DNA of 64,000 bases. Origin: Hysterangium stoloniferum (Eukaryota > Basidiomycota > Agaricomycetes > Hysterangiales > Hysterangiaceae). The notes beneath the pieces are model-generated. The model saw nothing but the letters and a program-made list of their open reading frames with translations. It was not told the origin of the DNA and did no database searches. The stretch lies in assembly GCA_015178975.1 (NCBI GenBank), contig WHVD01000042.1:578331-642330 (forward strand), read 5' to 3'. Shown in pieces: positions 62,495 to 64,000 of the stretch. The translations under genes and the position numbers were made by a program. The stretch's first letter is position 1; each line of letters starts with the position of its first letter.

Positions 62495-62946
62495 AAATAG
62501 ACTTGATACTCCTTTTCCGAAATCTTATTTTTCTGTAATAACCATCCACCAATACGAGTGATTTCGTCGTTGATACTTGGTAAAACCATAAAGATTCTTG
62601 ATCGATTTCTCCTTGGATTTCTTGACAAACTTAGCCAAATCCTTTTCTTTGTATCGCTTCTCCATCTTGATATGATTGTAGAGGAGCTTTAGTTGATCGC
62701 AAAAGGCAGTCCAGTTCTTCTGAGCGAATGAGGTAAGACCTTCAATTGTCTCTCAACCTTCCTTGACACATAATTGATAACAAGTTTGAATTTATCATCG
62801 TTTGAGAGATTGTAGGCATCCGAAAGTTTGTCAAATTCTTTTAGAAATGATTCTACTTCATCGAAACGACCTTTGAAAATCTTCGGAGCATTACGTGAAC
62901 GAGGTGTTGGGAAATCCAATTTAGTACGTGTGCTCTGAGTATTCAT
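62495..62946 (-). pseudogene. Element J gag, N-terminal part, frameshifted
   Basis: Starts MNTQSTRTKLDFPTPRSRN (62946), with a capsid-like region FKGRFDEVESFLKEFDKLSD and NDDKFKLVINYVSRKVERQL. The frame shifts at about 62745, again near 62590 and again near 62480; each shift restores clear gag sequence (NWTAFCDQLKLLYNHIKMEK; VYFWKGLPRSVRKQLERR). Given indel-only LTR differences, some of these shifts could be assembly errors. Confidence 0.7.
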
Positions 62947-63225
62947 ATTGATTTAATCCCGGAATGTCCTAAATCGTCCTATAAGCGCTGGGTGTTCCTA
63001 GATGATACCTAAATAAGGAAAGAGATGTCGGAGGGAATATATGTGGAAATAGAAGTTGGATGGAAGGAAGAGATATTGATCTGATGTGGCTGAAAGCTGT
63101 GCTTGATCGATGTTGATGTAAGAGAAGCTGGCAATCAGTTACAAATAAGGAGGATCGATGTGATGTGAGTGATGGATGAATATTTGTGTGTATGAGGTGT
63201 TACTGGCCTCTCTGGGCAGCCAATA

Positions 63226-64000
63226 TGTAAGTTTCGTTACTAGGAAAGACCTAATAACCTGCGCGCAACGGTCAAGTCTTTATGACGGTCACTGACACAG
63301 TCGTTCTTGAAACCAGTCTATAACCAAACACACTCGAGAGCGAGAGGCTAGAGATCGGACCTTGGATGACGTAAACGAAGATGATATCAAAAGGCTGACG
63401 TAAGCCTAATGTCGAGGAGTGTAGAACTTCAACAATAAGAGACACCTACAGTATCCCTTACTGGCCGTAGGAGTGAGACTGAGAGTAAGACTTAAGAGAT
63501 TGTCCTTAAGAATGAGCTTCGAAATGAGATACAACGAAATTGCTTGTGCAATAGTGGGCAAAAAGAGAGGCCCTTATATACATGAGAGAGCACAGGTCAA
63601 ATCAAACATCTACAAACAACGACACAATAACGATGCGATATGGTGGTGAGTCATCTCTGAGTCATCACAATAGGAGTGTTAGTAAAGCTGTGAACAATAA
63701 TAGGGGGAGGCTGCGCTGAACAATAAGAGAATGACAAACAAAAGATGAGATCAGACATGTGATACGATAAATGGGGAAACACAATAGAACAATAGGGGAA
63801 GTGAGTCAGACAATAGGGATGATGGAGTAATAGAAGTGATGGCTGATGAAACATCGATGACATGAGTCAGAAACACAAGAATCCCATGATAATGCATCAC
63901 CCTCAAATGCTATGCTTGATTTCGAAATCTTGACAATATTACCAATCGATGAACCGAGATTGGACGTATTGTGTTCCTAGTTTTGCAGTATAAGGAGGGG
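63226..64000 (-). repeat. 5' LTR of element J (runs off the window)
   Basis: Matches 55641-56412 almost fully; about the last three bases lie beyond the window. Confidence 0.9.

Larger units (their letters stand above)
55641..64000 (-). mobile_element. Young Ty3/gypsy element J
   Basis: Full element except the last about three bases of the 5' LTR beyond the window. LTRs at 55641-56415 and 63226-64000 differ by about one substitution and seven single-base indels. Order on the minus strand: LTR, gag, protease, pol, third ORF, LTR. Just inside the 5' LTR is TATTGGCTGCCCAGAGAGG, whose TGG could start a tRNA primer site. CpG is frequent throughout, unlike elements F and 2. Confidence 0.9.

Overview
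The window is a transposon graveyard from a fungus, very probably a mushroom-forming basidiomycete (Agaricomycetes). Spliced genes with 44-64 nt GT-AG introns, chromodomain Ty3/gypsy elements, a Tad-like LINE, a Crypton with a GCR1-like C-terminus, a PIF/Harbinger element, a Tc1/mariner element and an alpha/beta-hydrolase/NACHT-type/TPR NLR gene all point that way. I cannot name the species. I saw no rRNA, tRNA or CRISPR.

Layout. 1-352: unassigned. 353-15898: a Ty3/gypsy element (called F) cut in two. Its 5' half lies on the minus strand (353-4468) and its 3' half on the plus strand (12131-15771). The same 5-bp target duplication (GTCAG) at both outer LTR ends shows that they were once one element. 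Between the halves is an older gypsy relic (E1, gag-protease) into which a PIF/Harbinger transposon (5787-10544) inserted; that transposon was in turn hit by a solo LTR (D1). 15899-17289: an unknown degenerate ORF and an LTR fragment. 17290-30805: a second chromodomain gypsy element (called 2, minus strand) broken by solo LTRs. These include a four-level nest at 26022-29918 and an RT segment inverted between two LTRs at 21866-24448. 31210-32780: an apparently intact Tc1/mariner. 32850-36500: the 3' end of another gypsy relic. 37240-38230: large inverted repeats and a MITE. 38521-45019: the only clear host gene, an NLR of about 2063 residues with 30 near-identical 42-residue TPRs. 46101-50333: a 5'-truncated LINE interrupted by solo LTR D3. 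51440-53925: a decayed Crypton. 53926-55640: unassigned. 55641-64000: a young gypsy element (J) with nearly identical LTRs.

How things fit together. Elements F and 2 each carry, antisense to pol and just inside the 3' LTR, a spliced gene with its own TATA box. It encodes a coiled coil followed by a C-x2-C-x6-C-x10-C-x2-C-x6-C (Zn2Cys6-type) cluster, and the introns sit at the same codons in both copies. This is the strongest candidate here for an under-described system: a retrotransposon-borne, antisense, zinc-cluster regulator. Other highlights are two inversions proven by exchanged target duplications, the homogenised NLR repeat array with variable positions, and decay at CpG sites in old elements against a CpG-rich young element J.
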